A stretch of 17,595 nucleotides of DNA from ZC4RG35 sp964571765. GTDB taxonomy: Bacteria > Actinomycetota > Acidimicrobiia > Spongiisociales > ZC4RG35. The position numbers were made by a program, and so were the translations under genes. Numbering within the stretch: position 1 is the stretch's first letter; every line of letters begins with the position of its first letter. Of this stretch, positions 6,874-14,179 are shown piece by piece. The stretch spans positions 1-17,595 of the forward strand of contig CAZNDH010000030.1 of NCBI GenBank assembly GCA_964571765.1. The letters are read 5' to 3'. The notes under the pieces were generated by a model. The model was not told where the DNA came from. It made no database searches and worked only from the letters and a program-made list of their open reading frames with translations.

Positions 6874-7049
6874 GTCGAAATGACGCGTCGCCCCGGCGAC
6901 ACTCGAGAAGCTCCTGCTCCGGTCCGATTTAACCGAGCTGGGAGTGGAGTACGGGCAGGGGCATCTCTTCGGCAAGCCCCAACCGCTTCGCTGGCAGTCG
7001 AGGGTCCTCGGCTACGGCCTCCCCGCCGGTACGGCGATCACCCCATCCC

Positions 7050-7055
7050 TACACT
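7050..7055 (+). promoter_or_regulatory. -10 box for the SLC13-type permease gene
   Basis: TACACT lies 11 bases before the chosen ATG at 7067, the same hexamer as upstream of the gene starting at 5197 on the other strand. No convincing -35 is seen at 17 bases. Initiation would give a leader of only about 4-5 bases. Confidence 0.42.
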
Positions 7056-7066
7056 CGCCCCGGCTT

Positions 7067-8863
7067 ATGGAGCACGTCCTGGTCCTCGGCCTCATCGTGG
7101 TGGCCTTGGTCCTATTTGCCCTGGAAGTGACTCGTCCCGACGTGATCGCCATCGGAGTAACGCTGGTACTGCTCCTTTCCGGCACCATCAGCATCCAGGA
7201 AGGATTCTCCGGATTCGCCAACCCTGCGGTGATCACCGTGATCGCCATGTTCATCCTCAGCGCCGGTTTGGTGCGGACCGGGGTGGCCGACTGGATCGCC
7301 CGGATACTGATCCGGGCAGGCGGGTCCAGCCCAGTGATGCTGACCCTGGTGGTGATGATCGCGGTCGGTTCCATGTCTGCCTTCATGAACAACATCGGGG
7401 CCGTGGCGGTGCTCCTCCCCACCATGTTCCTGGTGGCGAGGAGGGCCGGGTATCCAGCGACCAAGCTGCTGATGCCGTTATCGTTCGGGTCACTGCTGGG
7501 TGGCCTGACCACTCTGATCGGAACCCCACCGAACCTGTTGGTGTCGATCGCCCTCGAAGACCAGGGATGGGAAGGGTTCGCCATGTTCGACTTCCTCCCC
7601 ACCGGCCTGGCTGTGATGGGGGTCGGTGCTGTCTACATGGCCTCGGTCGGGCGCCACCTGATCCCGGAGAGGGAGCCGCCAAGCGACTTGACGATCACCT
7701 ACAACCTCCAGGATTACCTGACCGAGCTCGTCGTTCCCGAGGGCTCGGAGCTCGTCGGTAAGACCCTGAGGGAGAGCAACGTCCGCTCCCGGCTCGGTCT
7801 CACCGTGCTCCGGGTGCAACGCGGGTCTGGGGACGATCGAACCTTCCACAGCCCGACACCGGATCTGGTCCTTCGGGTCGGAGACCGTCTCGTGGTCGAA
7901 GGTGATATCTCCGATCTGGTCGGACAGAGCTCACGGCCTCTCGACATCTACGCCGAGACCAAGCTGACCGCTGAGGCCCTGACCAACGACGACGTCCACC
8001 TCGCCGAGGCGGCGATCGCCCCGGGATCGCGGTTGGTCGGAACCAATATCGGGCGGGGTTGGATCCGGAGCAGGTACAACGTCATGGTCCTGGCCCACCG
8101 GCGTCGTGGCCAGACCCTGCGTGACCGGTTCATCTCCATACCCCTCGAGATCGGCGACGTCCTCCTGGTCAGAGGGACCGAGAGGGCCCTGGCCGACATG
8201 GCCTCCAGCCGTGACTTCCTCTTGGTGAACCGGCTCGAGTCGAACCGTCGGACGCCGGAGAAGGCGCCATACGCTCTCGCCAGCATGGCGGTAGCGGTGA
8301 TCGCGGCCGCCACCGGCCTGCTTCACATCTCGGTGGCGGGGATGCTCGGGGTGGTGCTCATGGTCGTCAGCGGGGCGATTCGTCCCGAGGAGATGTATCG
8401 CGAGGTGGAGTGGCGGGTCATCTTCCTCATCGCCTTCATGATGCCCCTGGGAATCGCCATGGACGACAACCACTCGGGTACGGCCACCTGGCTGGCCCAA
8501 GGCCTGGTCGATGTGGCTGGGGACTATGGCCCCTATGTGCTCCTCGCGGGGCTCATTATGTTCACCACCCTCATCACCGAAGTGATGTCCAATGCCGCCG
8601 CTGCAGTGCTCCTGGCTCCGATCGGTATCGCCATCGCAGTCGGTATGGGACTGGAGCCGTATCCGTTCCTGATGGCGATCGCGATCGGGGCCTCGACCAC
8701 TTTCCTGACACCGATCGGCCACCAAGCCAATGTCTTGGTCTACGGGGTGGGCAACTACAAATTTACCGACTTCACCCGCGTCGGCGCACCTCTCAACGGT
8801 CTCATTTTCATAGTCACCCTGGTCTTGGTCCCCATGGTGTGGCCGTTCACCCCCATCGGGTGA
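7067..8863 (+). CDS. SLC13/DASS-type permease with two TrkA_C domains
   Basis: 598 aa inner-membrane transporter of the ion-transporter superfamily, usually an anion or dicarboxylate/sulfate carrier driven by Na+ or H+. The first membrane half contains SAFMNNIGAVAVLLP (about 104-118) and the re-entrant loop motif GTPPNLLVS (about 151-159). The repeat half has SNAAAAVLLAPIG (about 507-519) and TPIGHQANVLVYG (about 547-559), the expected inverted-repeat pair. Between them lie two TrkA_C (RCK_C) regulatory domains: LTELVVPEGSELVGKTL to VVEGD (about 218-285) and LAEAAIAPGSRLVG to LLVRGT (about 309-375). This matches bacterial permeases often labelled sulfate or citrate transporters; the substrate cannot be read from sequence. 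I chose ATG 7067 because the first helix starts there (VLVLGLIVVALVLFALEV). The longer frame back to 6944 reads as non-coding. It is divergent from the EAL gene, with a 193-bp spacer. Confidence 0.9.
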   Translation: MEHVLVLGLIVVALVLFALEVTRPDVIAIGVTLVLLLSGTISIQEGFSGFANPAVITVIAMFILSAGLVRTGVADWIARILIRAGGSSPVMLTLVVMIAVGSMSAFMNNIGAVAVLLPTMFLVARRAGYPATKLLMPLSFGSLLGGLTTLIGTPPNLLVSIALEDQGWEGFAMFDFLPTGLAVMGVGAVYMASVGRHLIPEREPPSDLTITYNLQDYLTELVVPEGSELVGKTLRESNVRSRLGLTVLRVQRGSGDDRTFHSPTPDLVLRVGDRLVVEGDISDLVGQSSRPLDIYAETKLTAEALTNDDVHLAEAAIAPGSRLVGTNIGRGWIRSRYNVMVLAHRRRGQTLRDRFISIPLEIGDVLLVRGTERALADMASSRDFLLVNRLESNRRTPEKAPYALASMAVAVIAAATGLLHISVAGMLGVVLMVVSGAIRPEEMYREVEWRVIFLIAFMMPLGIAMDDNHSGTATWLAQGLVDVAGDYGPYVLLAGLIMFTTLITEVMSNAAAAVLLAPIGIAIAVGMGLEPYPFLMAIAIGASTTFLTPIGHQANVLVYGVGNYKFTDFTRVGAPLNGLIFIVTLVLVPMVWPFTPIG

Positions 8864-8889
8864 CCTCCCGCCGATAGCATCCTCACCCG
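8857..8889 (+). terminator. Inverted repeat at the permease stop codon
   Basis: CGGGTGA (8857-8863, containing the stop codon) can pair with TCACCCG (8883-8889) around a 19-nt loop. There is no T-run. It may be a weak termination or mRNA-end structure. Confidence 0.25.
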
Positions 8890-9161
8890 GTGACTCCGCC
8901 ACCCGATCAGGACCCGGTTAGTCGAGGGCCGAGGAGCGCCAGGGTTTCGGGCGCCCTTGGGCGGCGGCGAGTACCTCCAGTCTCGGTGAGAGGTTTTCGG
9001 CGCAGTACTTACTCTCCTGGTCGCGTAGATCACCAGCGACCCGTTGCTGGTGGCCGGTTCGACCCACGATGGCCCATCGTCTGGCGGATCCTCTCCAACA
9101 TCGAGTCGGCTGGGGGAGGCCACCGCGGTATGAGATGCCGGATCGGAGGAGGGGGAGGGCG
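8864..9161. other. Spacer before the SGNH gene, no convincing gene
   Basis: A 91-codon frame starts at GTG 8890, with TAGCAT (8875-8880) 9 bases upstream, and ends at 9165 overlapping the TTG start of the next gene as TTGA. Its product is rich in Arg, Gly and Pro, its third codon positions lack the strong G/C bias of the neighbours, and it shows no motif, so I do not call it a gene. The region more likely holds leader sequence. Confidence 0.4.
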
Positions 9162-9944
9162 TTGAGTTCCCTACGGCCGCCGCCGGGGGCGCCGCGGCGC
9201 TTCTCCCTCCGCCCCCTGGTGTGGCTGGTGCTCCTGGTTGCGGTGTTCGCAGTGGTCTACCTCCGTATGCGGCCGGTGGACGTCAGAGTTCTGTTCGTGG
9301 GCAACAGCTATACCCACACCAACGGGATGCCCGACCTGGCGGTCCGTCTGGCCGGCTCCGCCGGGATTCGGATGGAGGTGTCGATGATCGCTCCCGGTGG
9401 TGCCTGGCTGGCCGACCATGTGCGCTCGGGGAGCATGGCTCGGGCGCTCGCCGGAGGCCAGTTCGACGTGGTGGTCCTGCAGGAACAGTCGATGGCACCT
9501 GCCGACCGGCGGGTATCCGCCGAATCCACCGATCCCGCGGTAAGCCAGTTGGTCCAACAGGCGCGGGCGGCCGGGGCCAGGGTGGTGTTCTTCCAGACCT
9601 GGGGCCATGTCGGGGGCAGTCAGGCGGTGGGGCACGGCTCATATGACTCGATGCAGGACGCCATCACCGCCACCTATGCCGACCTGGCGGCCCGGCATCT
9701 CGGGACAGTGGCACCGGTCGGCGAGGCTTGGCGCGCCTACTTTCGCTCCGGTCACGGACTCTCCCTTCATTCCGCGGACGGATCACACCCCAACCTGGCG
9801 GGCAGTTATCTCGCTGCCGCGGTGATCGCCGCCACGATCATCGATGTCGAGCCGACCGAGTTCAGCTGGACCGGTTCCCTCGACGAGTTCACCGCCCAGG
9901 CCCTTCTCGAAGCCGCGGCCGCCGCACGGGCTTCGGATCCCTGA
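9162..9944 (+). CDS. Membrane-anchored SGNH-hydrolase-like protein
   Basis: 260 aa. A basic, proline-rich start and one membrane segment (about residues 17-35, LRPLVWLVLLVAVFAVVYL) tether an extracytoplasmic alpha/beta domain. That domain opens with VRVLFVGNSYT, block I of SGNH/GDSL esterases with the nucleophile Ser49, and closes with DGSHPNLAG, block V with the Asp206 and His209 catalytic pair. The Gly of block II may be in APGGAW. The usual G-x-N-D of block III reads VVLQEQS, as in DUF4886-like relatives, so the oxyanion hole differs. Likely substrates are ester or acyl groups on envelope sugars; this is inference. I chose TTG 9162 because AGGAGGGGGAGG ends 3 bases before it. ATG 9135 or 9069 in the same frame are alternatives without such a site. 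No partner gene is obvious. Confidence 0.82.
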   Translation: MSSLRPPPGAPRRFSLRPLVWLVLLVAVFAVVYLRMRPVDVRVLFVGNSYTHTNGMPDLAVRLAGSAGIRMEVSMIAPGGAWLADHVRSGSMARALAGGQFDVVVLQEQSMAPADRRVSAESTDPAVSQLVQQARAAGARVVFFQTWGHVGGSQAVGHGSYDSMQDAITATYADLAARHLGTVAPVGEAWRAYFRSGHGLSLHSADGSHPNLAGSYLAAAVIAATIIDVEPTEFSWTGSLDEFTAQALLEAAAAARASDP

Positions 9945-10117
9945 TCTGGGTGTGTTGAGCATGAAGGTTGTTGACGCCAGCTTGAGGTGAGCCTCCCTGG
10001 TTGTGTGGTGATTGCACACCCCCACTCGCCGTTCATCTCCGAGGAGTCAAGACAGGGCCGGAGCGGATTGGCGGCGGTGCGCTCAGACCGTGGACAGGGC
10101 GGGGTGGCGCCATCCCA

Positions 10118-10153
10118 GCGCCTCGGACTGCCGGGGAGACCCCGGCGAGGCGC
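10118..10153. repeat. Strong two-tier hairpin
   Basis: GCCGGGG (10130-10136) and CCCCGGC (10140-10146) pair perfectly around AGA. Outside them GCGCCTC (10118-10124) pairs with GAGGCGC (10147-10153), leaving GGACT as a one-sided 5-nt bulge. Fourteen base pairs, almost all G-C, with no T-run on either strand. Confidence 0.7.
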
Positions 10154-10205
10154 CCACTGTGGCCACTGAACGACCCGGCCAGCACCAACAGGGGGAGGAC
10201 AAAGC

Positions 10206-10230
10206 CCACCCCCCGCTGGAGAAGGGGTGG
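10206..10230. repeat. Hairpin upstream of padR promoter
   Basis: CCACCCC (10206-10212) pairs with GGGGTGG (10224-10230) around an 11-nt loop. It ends 20 bases before the padR -35 box and could end transcription coming from the SGNH gene, although no T-run follows. Confidence 0.4.
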
Positions 10231-10250
10231 CGGGCTCGTGATTGATACCC

Positions 10251-10279
10251 TTGCACATCTATGTATCTAGCAGTACTAT
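10251..10279 (+). promoter_or_regulatory. padR promoter with possible operator
   Basis: TTGCAC (10251-10256) and TACTAT (10274-10279) are spaced by exactly 17 bases. Initiation near 10286 gives a leader of about 6 bases before ATG 10293. The spacer is AT-rich for this genome and contains TAG-CAGTA-CTA, a short dyad that a PadR dimer could bind for self-repression. The operator role is inferred from position. Confidence 0.5.
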
Positions 10280-10292
10280 GCCTTCCAGCCCT

Positions 10293-10757
10293 ATGTATTG
10301 GAGTGTGGTGCAGATCGACAAGGATCTGGTGGCGGCGTCGTCCACGCCTCTGGTGCTGGCCATCCTCACTGAGGGTGAGAGCTACGGCTATGCCATCCTG
10401 AAACGGGTCCGGGAGGTGTCGGACGGGGAGTTCGAGTGGACAGATGGGATGCTCTACCCGTTGCTGCATCGTCTCCACCGGCTTGGGTATGTCACTCAGG
10501 AGTGGCGCACACCACCTGGAGGGCGGCGTCGCCGGTACTACACCATCACCGAGGAGGGGCACGCTGCCCTCGTGGAGCACAAACGGCAATGGAAGTCGGT
10601 GGCCCGGGTTCTAGGTGAGGTCTGGGGGGGTGACGATCGTTTTCCCTTCGCAATGGCCAGGACCCGTCGCTCTCGACTCGCCGTAGCCGAGACGTTCGGC
10701 GCCTCCCTCAACGCCTCACGCGCCGACCACCTTCCCCAGGCGTATGGGGGTGCATGA
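10293..10757 (+). CDS. PadR family transcriptional regulator
   Basis: 154 aa. Winged-helix repressor of the PadR family, which usually controls efflux pumps and membrane stress genes. After KDLVAASSTPLVLAIL come the helix-turn-helix GESYGYAILKRV, the recognition region WTDGMLYPLLHRLHRLGYV and the wing EWRTPPGGRRRRYYTITEEG; the rest (about 90-154) is a helical tail for dimerisation. An ATG at 10278 is possible, but it lies inside the -10 box, so I prefer 10293. GTG codons at 10305 and 10308 are further options. The stop overlaps the start of the next gene as ATGA, making a coupled pair. PadR followed by a HAAS/permease-prefix protein is a known regulatory pairing. The regulator probably represses its own operon, with relief by a drug-like ligand or through the partner. 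Confidence 0.93.
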   Translation: MYWSVVQIDKDLVAASSTPLVLAILTEGESYGYAILKRVREVSDGEFEWTDGMLYPLLHRLHRLGYVTQEWRTPPGGRRRRYYTITEEGHAALVEHKRQWKSVARVLGEVWGGDDRFPFAMARTRRSRLAVAETFGASLNASRADHLPQAYGGA

Positions 10758-12100
10758 CCATGGAGCGATTGGAGTCGCAGATCTCGGAGTGGCGGAGGTT
10801 CGTCGAGCAGAGTCCTGCTGTTGACGGCCGGGACGCCGAGGAGTTGGAGGCCCACCTGCGCGATCAGATCTCCGATCTCGGTGCTGCTGGTCTCGCCTAC
10901 GACGAGGCCTTCCTGGTCGCGGTGAAGCGGATGGGCAATGTCCACGACCTGTCCCGGGAGTTCGCCAGAGAGCACAGCGGCCGACTGTGGAAGCAGCTGG
11001 TCCTTTCGGGAGGGGACGAGGAGGAGCAGGCGGCCAGCCAGTGGCCCGAAGTGCTGTTGTTCGCCGGCGGGGCAGCGGTCGCGGTGCTGGTGGCGCGTTT
11101 GGTGTCGGGCTTCCCGGATGAGACGTCCTTTTGGTTCGTGCGAAATGCGAGTCTCCTCGTCCTGCCGTTCCTCGCCGGATGGTTCGCCCGCCGAAGGGGG
11201 CTCGAGGTCCGGCAGTGGCTGCTGACCGCGGTTGCGCTCCTCATCGCTGCCGTCGTGGTCAATGTCTACCCCTACGCGGAGGACTCTTCGACCGAGCTTC
11301 TCGTCGCGGCACACCTGCCGTTTGTGTTGTGGTTCGTGGTTGCCTACCCCTATATGGGTGGTGTGGTCCGGTCCTACGAGCGCCGTATGCACTTCATCAG
11401 GTTCACCGGCGAGTGGTTCATCTACTACGTGCTCATCGCGCTCGGTGGCGGGGTGCTCACCGGGCTGACCGCGGGCCTTCTCGAGGGGACCGGGGTCGAT
11501 CTCGAGCAGCTCGCCCTGTGGGTGTTGCCCGCAGGAGCGGCCGGGGCGGTGATCGTGGCGGCGTGGCTCGTGGAATCGAAACAGCGTGTCGTCGAGAACA
11601 TGGCACCTGTGCTGACCATGATCTTCACCCCGCTGTTCGCAGTGATGCTGGCTGTCTCGGCTGCCGTGTACGCGACGACTGGCCTGGGCGGAGTGTTCGA
11701 CCGTGAGCTCCTCGGGCTCTTCGACCTCTTGATGGTGGTAGTCCTCGGATTGGTCCTCTACAGCATGTCCGCCCGCGAGCCGTCGAAGCCGCCGGGGTGG
11801 ATGGACCGCGTCCAGTTGGTCGCCGTGGTGAGCGCCCTGATCCTCGACTTGATGGTTCTCGGTGTGATGGTGGCTCGGATCGGCGAGTTCGGGTTCACCC
11901 CCAACCGAACCGCGGCGCTCGGGCTCAACCTGGTGCTGCTGGTCAATCTGGCCGGAGCGGCCTGGCTGTCAACGCGGTTCCTCATGCGAAAGACAACCTT
12001 CCACCGGCTCGAACAATGGCAGACCACGTACCTTCCCGTGTTCGCCCTCTGGGCGGCAACGGTCGTGGTCATCCTCCCCCCACTCTTCGCCTTCAACTAG
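10754..12100 (+). CDS. HAAS/permease-prefix domain polytopic membrane protein
   Basis: 448 aa. The first about 75 residues form a helical permease-prefix (HAAS-like) domain: ERLESQISEWRRFVEQSPAV, then EELEAHLRDQISDL and AVKRMGNVHDLSREFAREH. This domain is typical of proteins encoded next to PadR regulators and is thought to relay signals to them. The remainder has about 11 hydrophobic segments from residue 95 to the end, with a DUF4153-like feel (FTPNRTAALGLNLVLLVNLAGA near residue 380). There is no ABC ATPase motif and no catalytic motif that I recognise. The start is ATG 10754 inside the padR stop (ATGA), with ATG 10760 as an alternative. It may sense envelope stress or an antibiotic and tune the PadR switch for the ABC transporter that follows after 88 bases. 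Confidence 0.85.
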   Translation: MTMERLESQISEWRRFVEQSPAVDGRDAEELEAHLRDQISDLGAAGLAYDEAFLVAVKRMGNVHDLSREFAREHSGRLWKQLVLSGGDEEEQAASQWPEVLLFAGGAAVAVLVARLVSGFPDETSFWFVRNASLLVLPFLAGWFARRRGLEVRQWLLTAVALLIAAVVVNVYPYAEDSSTELLVAAHLPFVLWFVVAYPYMGGVVRSYERRMHFIRFTGEWFIYYVLIALGGGVLTGLTAGLLEGTGVDLEQLALWVLPAGAAGAVIVAAWLVESKQRVVENMAPVLTMIFTPLFAVMLAVSAAVYATTGLGGVFDRELLGLFDLLMVVVLGLVLYSMSAREPSKPPGWMDRVQLVAVVSALILDLMVLGVMVARIGEFGFTPNRTAALGLNLVLLVNLAGAAWLSTRFLMRKTTFHRLEQWQTTYLPVFALWAATVVVILPPLFAFN

Positions 12101-12188
12101 GCCGCGCCGATGCCCAGAGCGCGATTCCCAAAGGGACCGCCGTCAGGGGTGGGGGGCCCGCTGATGCACACGACCACAGGAGAGCAAC

Positions 12189-13112
12189 TTGATCGAAGTA
12201 CTAGATCTGACCAAGAGATACGGCGACAAAGTCGCCATCGACGACCTGAGCTTCGTAGTCCGGCCAGGCGTGGTCACCGGTTTTCTCGGCCCCAACGGCG
12301 CCGGAAAGTCGACGACTATGAGGGTCATCCTCGGTCTCGACCGTCCCACGGCCGGCCAAACACTGGTCGAGGGACGCGCCTACCGCAACTTCACTCAGCC
12401 GCTGCGCCACGTCGGCGCCCTCATCGAATCCGACGCTTTGCATCCCAGCCGAAGCGCACGCAACCACCTTCGGGTGGCGGCGTACAGCAGCGGGATCCCG
12501 ATGTCGCGGGTGGACGAGATGCTGGAACAGGTGGGTCTCGCCTCGGTCGCCAAGCGCCGGGTCAAGACCTACTCGTTGGGGATGCGGCAACGCCTCGGCA
12601 TTGCCGCAGCCCTGCTCGGGGACCCGGCGGTGCTGCTCTTCGATGAGCCGGTCAACGGTCTCGACGCCGACGGAGTTCGCTGGGTGCGGCACTTGGTCCG
12701 CGATCTCGCTGCAGAGGGGCGGACGGTTCTGGTGTCGAGCCACCTGCTCGGCGAGATCCAGCAGACTGCCGACCACCTGGTGGTGATCGGCCGGGGTCGG
12801 CTGATCGCCGACGCCCCCACCAGCGAGGTGCTCGCCGGCAGCGGTCGGCACGCCGTCCGGGTCCGCACTTCGGATCCGGAAGAGCTGGGGCGGGCCTTGG
12901 GCCGGATGGGGGCGAGTGTGGATCGGCTCGACGATGGGGCGCTGGTGGTGACCGGGGTACCCACGGAGGCCATCGGGGACCTGGCCCGGAAGGTCGACTT
13001 GACCGTGCATGAGCTGACCGAGCTGTCTAGCTCATTGGAGCAGGTCTACCTGGAGCTGACCGCGGACAGCCTCGACTACGCGGCTTCCACCGATCCCAAG
13101 GAGAGACGATGA
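12189..13112 (+). CDS. ABC transporter ATP-binding protein, BcrA/LanF type
   Basis: 307 aa ATPase of an ABC-2 exporter. Walker A GPNGAGKST (34-42), signature YSLGMRQRLG (128-137), Walker B VLLFDEP (148-154), D-loop NGLDADG and switch histidine in VSSHLLGE are all intact. The Q-loop Gln is replaced by Glu80 in ALIESDALHP. This E-loop is characteristic of lantibiotic-immunity LanFEG and bacitracin BcrAB-like ATPases, so export of, or protection from, a peptide or cell-wall antibiotic is plausible. The region after residue 215 is the accessory C-terminal domain of this subfamily. The start is TTG at 12189: GGAGAG ends 4-5 bases before it and no ATG lies nearby in frame. It overlaps the permease gene by ATGA, so the two are made in step. 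Substrate identity cannot be read from the sequence. Confidence 0.95.
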   Translation: MIEVLDLTKRYGDKVAIDDLSFVVRPGVVTGFLGPNGAGKSTTMRVILGLDRPTAGQTLVEGRAYRNFTQPLRHVGALIESDALHPSRSARNHLRVAAYSSGIPMSRVDEMLEQVGLASVAKRRVKTYSLGMRQRLGIAAALLGDPAVLLFDEPVNGLDADGVRWVRHLVRDLAAEGRTVLVSSHLLGEIQQTADHLVVIGRGRLIADAPTSEVLAGSGRHAVRVRTSDPEELGRALGRMGASVDRLDDGALVVTGVPTEAIGDLARKVDLTVHELTELSSSLEQVYLELTADSLDYAASTDPKERR

Positions 13113-13891
13113 CCACGGCAGACGTGACCGCCCTTCCTCGAGACGTCCCCACCATGGCTCTGTTGGGTAGGGCTGCCCGGGCGGAGTGGACCCGCCTCTG
13201 GACCCTCCGATCGACCTGGTGGGCCCTGCTCGCCGGCGCAGCGCTCATGCTCTTCATCGGTGGCGCCGCCGGCTCCGGTAACTCCTCAGGGAGTGCGGCG
13301 CCTATTTGGCACGCGGCTCAGATCGCCCTGATTCCGGGTCAATTCGCCTTTCTGCTCATGGTCCTGCTCGTGGTCACAGGGGAGTACTCCACCGGCGCGA
13401 TCCGCAGCACCCTGCAGTGGGTCCCGAGACGCGGCGTCGTTCTCGCCACTCGGCTCCTGATCCCCGTCGTGTTCGCCACTTTCTGCGCGGTGATCGTGGC
13501 CGCCGCTACGGACCTCGTTGCCTGGGCTCTTCTCGGTGACGCTGGCGAGGTAGTCCCAGCCGACATCGCCGTGAGCCTGGGGAGGGTGGCGCTAGTGGTC
13601 GCCTTCGGCGGGCTACTGGCCGCGGGTGTCGGGCTACTGCTGCGCAGCACCGCTGGCGCCCTGACCGCCATCTTCCTGCTCATGCTGGTATTGCCCATAG
13701 CCCTGGGGAACATGGGAGTGCCCTGGCTCATCACCATCAGCGATCACATCCCCGGCCGGGCCGTGGTGGCGATGCTGCTCGTCGACGAGGTCGAGCTGTC
13801 GGGGAGCACCATCGCCACCGTGATGAGCACCTGGACCGCCGCCGCGGTGTTGGCCGGCGGCTGGTCGCTGCTCCGCCGCGATACGACCTGA
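13109..13891 (+). CDS. ABC-2 type transporter permease
   Basis: 260 aa membrane partner of the ATPase encoded just upstream. After a polar N-terminus, RAEWTRLWTLRSTWWALLAG is the typical cytoplasmic entry into helix 1. About six membrane segments follow: residues near 44-58, 75-95 (FAFLLMVLLVVTGEYSTGAI), 110-140, 158-178, 180-205 and 230-250. The GEYSTGAIRSTL block is a hallmark of this permease group, where it contacts the ATPase. The start ATG overlaps the ATPase stop as ATGA and has a strong AAGGAG six bases upstream. The product ends at LLRRDTT. No second permease gene is present, so the exporter probably works as a permease homodimer with two ATPases. Confidence 0.93.
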   Translation: MTTADVTALPRDVPTMALLGRAARAEWTRLWTLRSTWWALLAGAALMLFIGGAAGSGNSSGSAAPIWHAAQIALIPGQFAFLLMVLLVVTGEYSTGAIRSTLQWVPRRGVVLATRLLIPVVFATFCAVIVAAATDLVAWALLGDAGEVVPADIAVSLGRVALVVAFGGLLAAGVGLLLRSTAGALTAIFLLMLVLPIALGNMGVPWLITISDHIPGRAVVAMLLVDEVELSGSTIATVMSTWTAAAVLAGGWSLLRRDTT

Positions 13892-13978
13892 AGCGTCGCA
13901 GGTGACCTTCCTCGAGCTCTGACGGAGGAGCGGACCCTGGCGGAACAAACCGAATGCCATCCGATGAACAACGTCGGT

Positions 13979-14066
13979 GAGCCGTATGTGGGAAACCGCA
14001 CGCACGTTCGATGGGAGGGGGTTGGAAACGGAGTGAAACCCAAGGTGAGGGACTGATCCCCCGGGA
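13979..14066 (+). ncRNA. Group II intron remnant: domain V and probable domain VI
   Basis: Bases 13979-14009 follow the conserved domain V of bacterial group II introns: GAGCCGTAT with the catalytic AGC triad at 13980-13982, a distal stem GTGG (13988-13991) and CCGC (13996-13999) closed by a GAAA tetraloop, then the ACG two-base-bulge side and ACG-TTC. Canonical domain V is 34 nt; this is 31, with one base pair fewer in the distal stem and one G missing from the returning ACGGTTC, which breaks the basal helix. After it, GGGGG (14017-14021) can pair with CCCCC (14058-14062) and TTGG (14022-14025) with CCAA (14039-14042), a shape expected of domain VI. No reverse transcriptase gene and no 5' intron end are seen nearby. 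It is most likely a decayed 3' fragment; the outer limits are uncertain. Confidence 0.62.
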
Positions 14067-14166
14067 GGGAAACCCCGGAACCCGGCAGCCGGGCTTACCG
14101 GACAACACTTCAGCACCGCGCCAGCTCCCTACCGCAGCGCGATCCAAGAGCTTCGACCGCCGTCGG

Positions 14167-14172
14167 TAGGGT
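14167..14172 (+). promoter_or_regulatory. -10 box for the LuxR gene, leaderless type
   Basis: TAGGGT ends 7 bases before the ATG at 14180, and no Shine-Dalgarno is present. Initiation would fall at the start codon. No good -35 is seen. The promoter lies about 100 bases after the intron remnant. Confidence 0.42.
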
Positions 14173-14179
14173 TGAGTCC

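Larger units (their letters stand above)
9945..10250. other. Gene-free stretch with strong hairpins
   Basis: No frame here has the codon bias of the neighbours. Visible structure: GTGTG/CACAC arms near 10000-10020, an 8-bp palindrome TGGCGCCA near 10105-10112, the two-part hairpin at 10118-10153, and a hairpin at 10206-10230 just before the padR promoter. It could hold the terminator of the SGNH gene, a structured RNA, or decayed mobile DNA. Confidence 0.5.

Noticed and set aside
6874..6975. N-terminal extension of the EAL protein by 34 residues
   Set aside because: The extra part is Ser/Arg/Pro-rich without structure and overlaps the spacer with the divergent permease gene.
6944..7066. N-terminal extension of the permease by 41 residues
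   Set aside because: The extension reads as non-coding and lies across the -10 box; the first membrane helix begins right after ATG 7067.
7931..8902. 323-codon minus-strand frame opposite the permease
   Set aside because: Shadow of the second half of the SLC13-type gene; the composition is dominated by His, Asp and Gly.
8890..9165. 91-codon frame with a TAGCAT box upstream and TTGA overlap with the SGNH gene
   Set aside because: Third codon positions are nearly unbiased, the product is Arg/Gly/Pro-rich and no motif is seen. It would need conservation data to be accepted.
9957..10025. Possible transposase C-terminal remnant on the minus strand
   Set aside because: A short frame reading EAHLKLASTTFMLN looked protein-like, but it is too short and matches no transposase motif that I can name.
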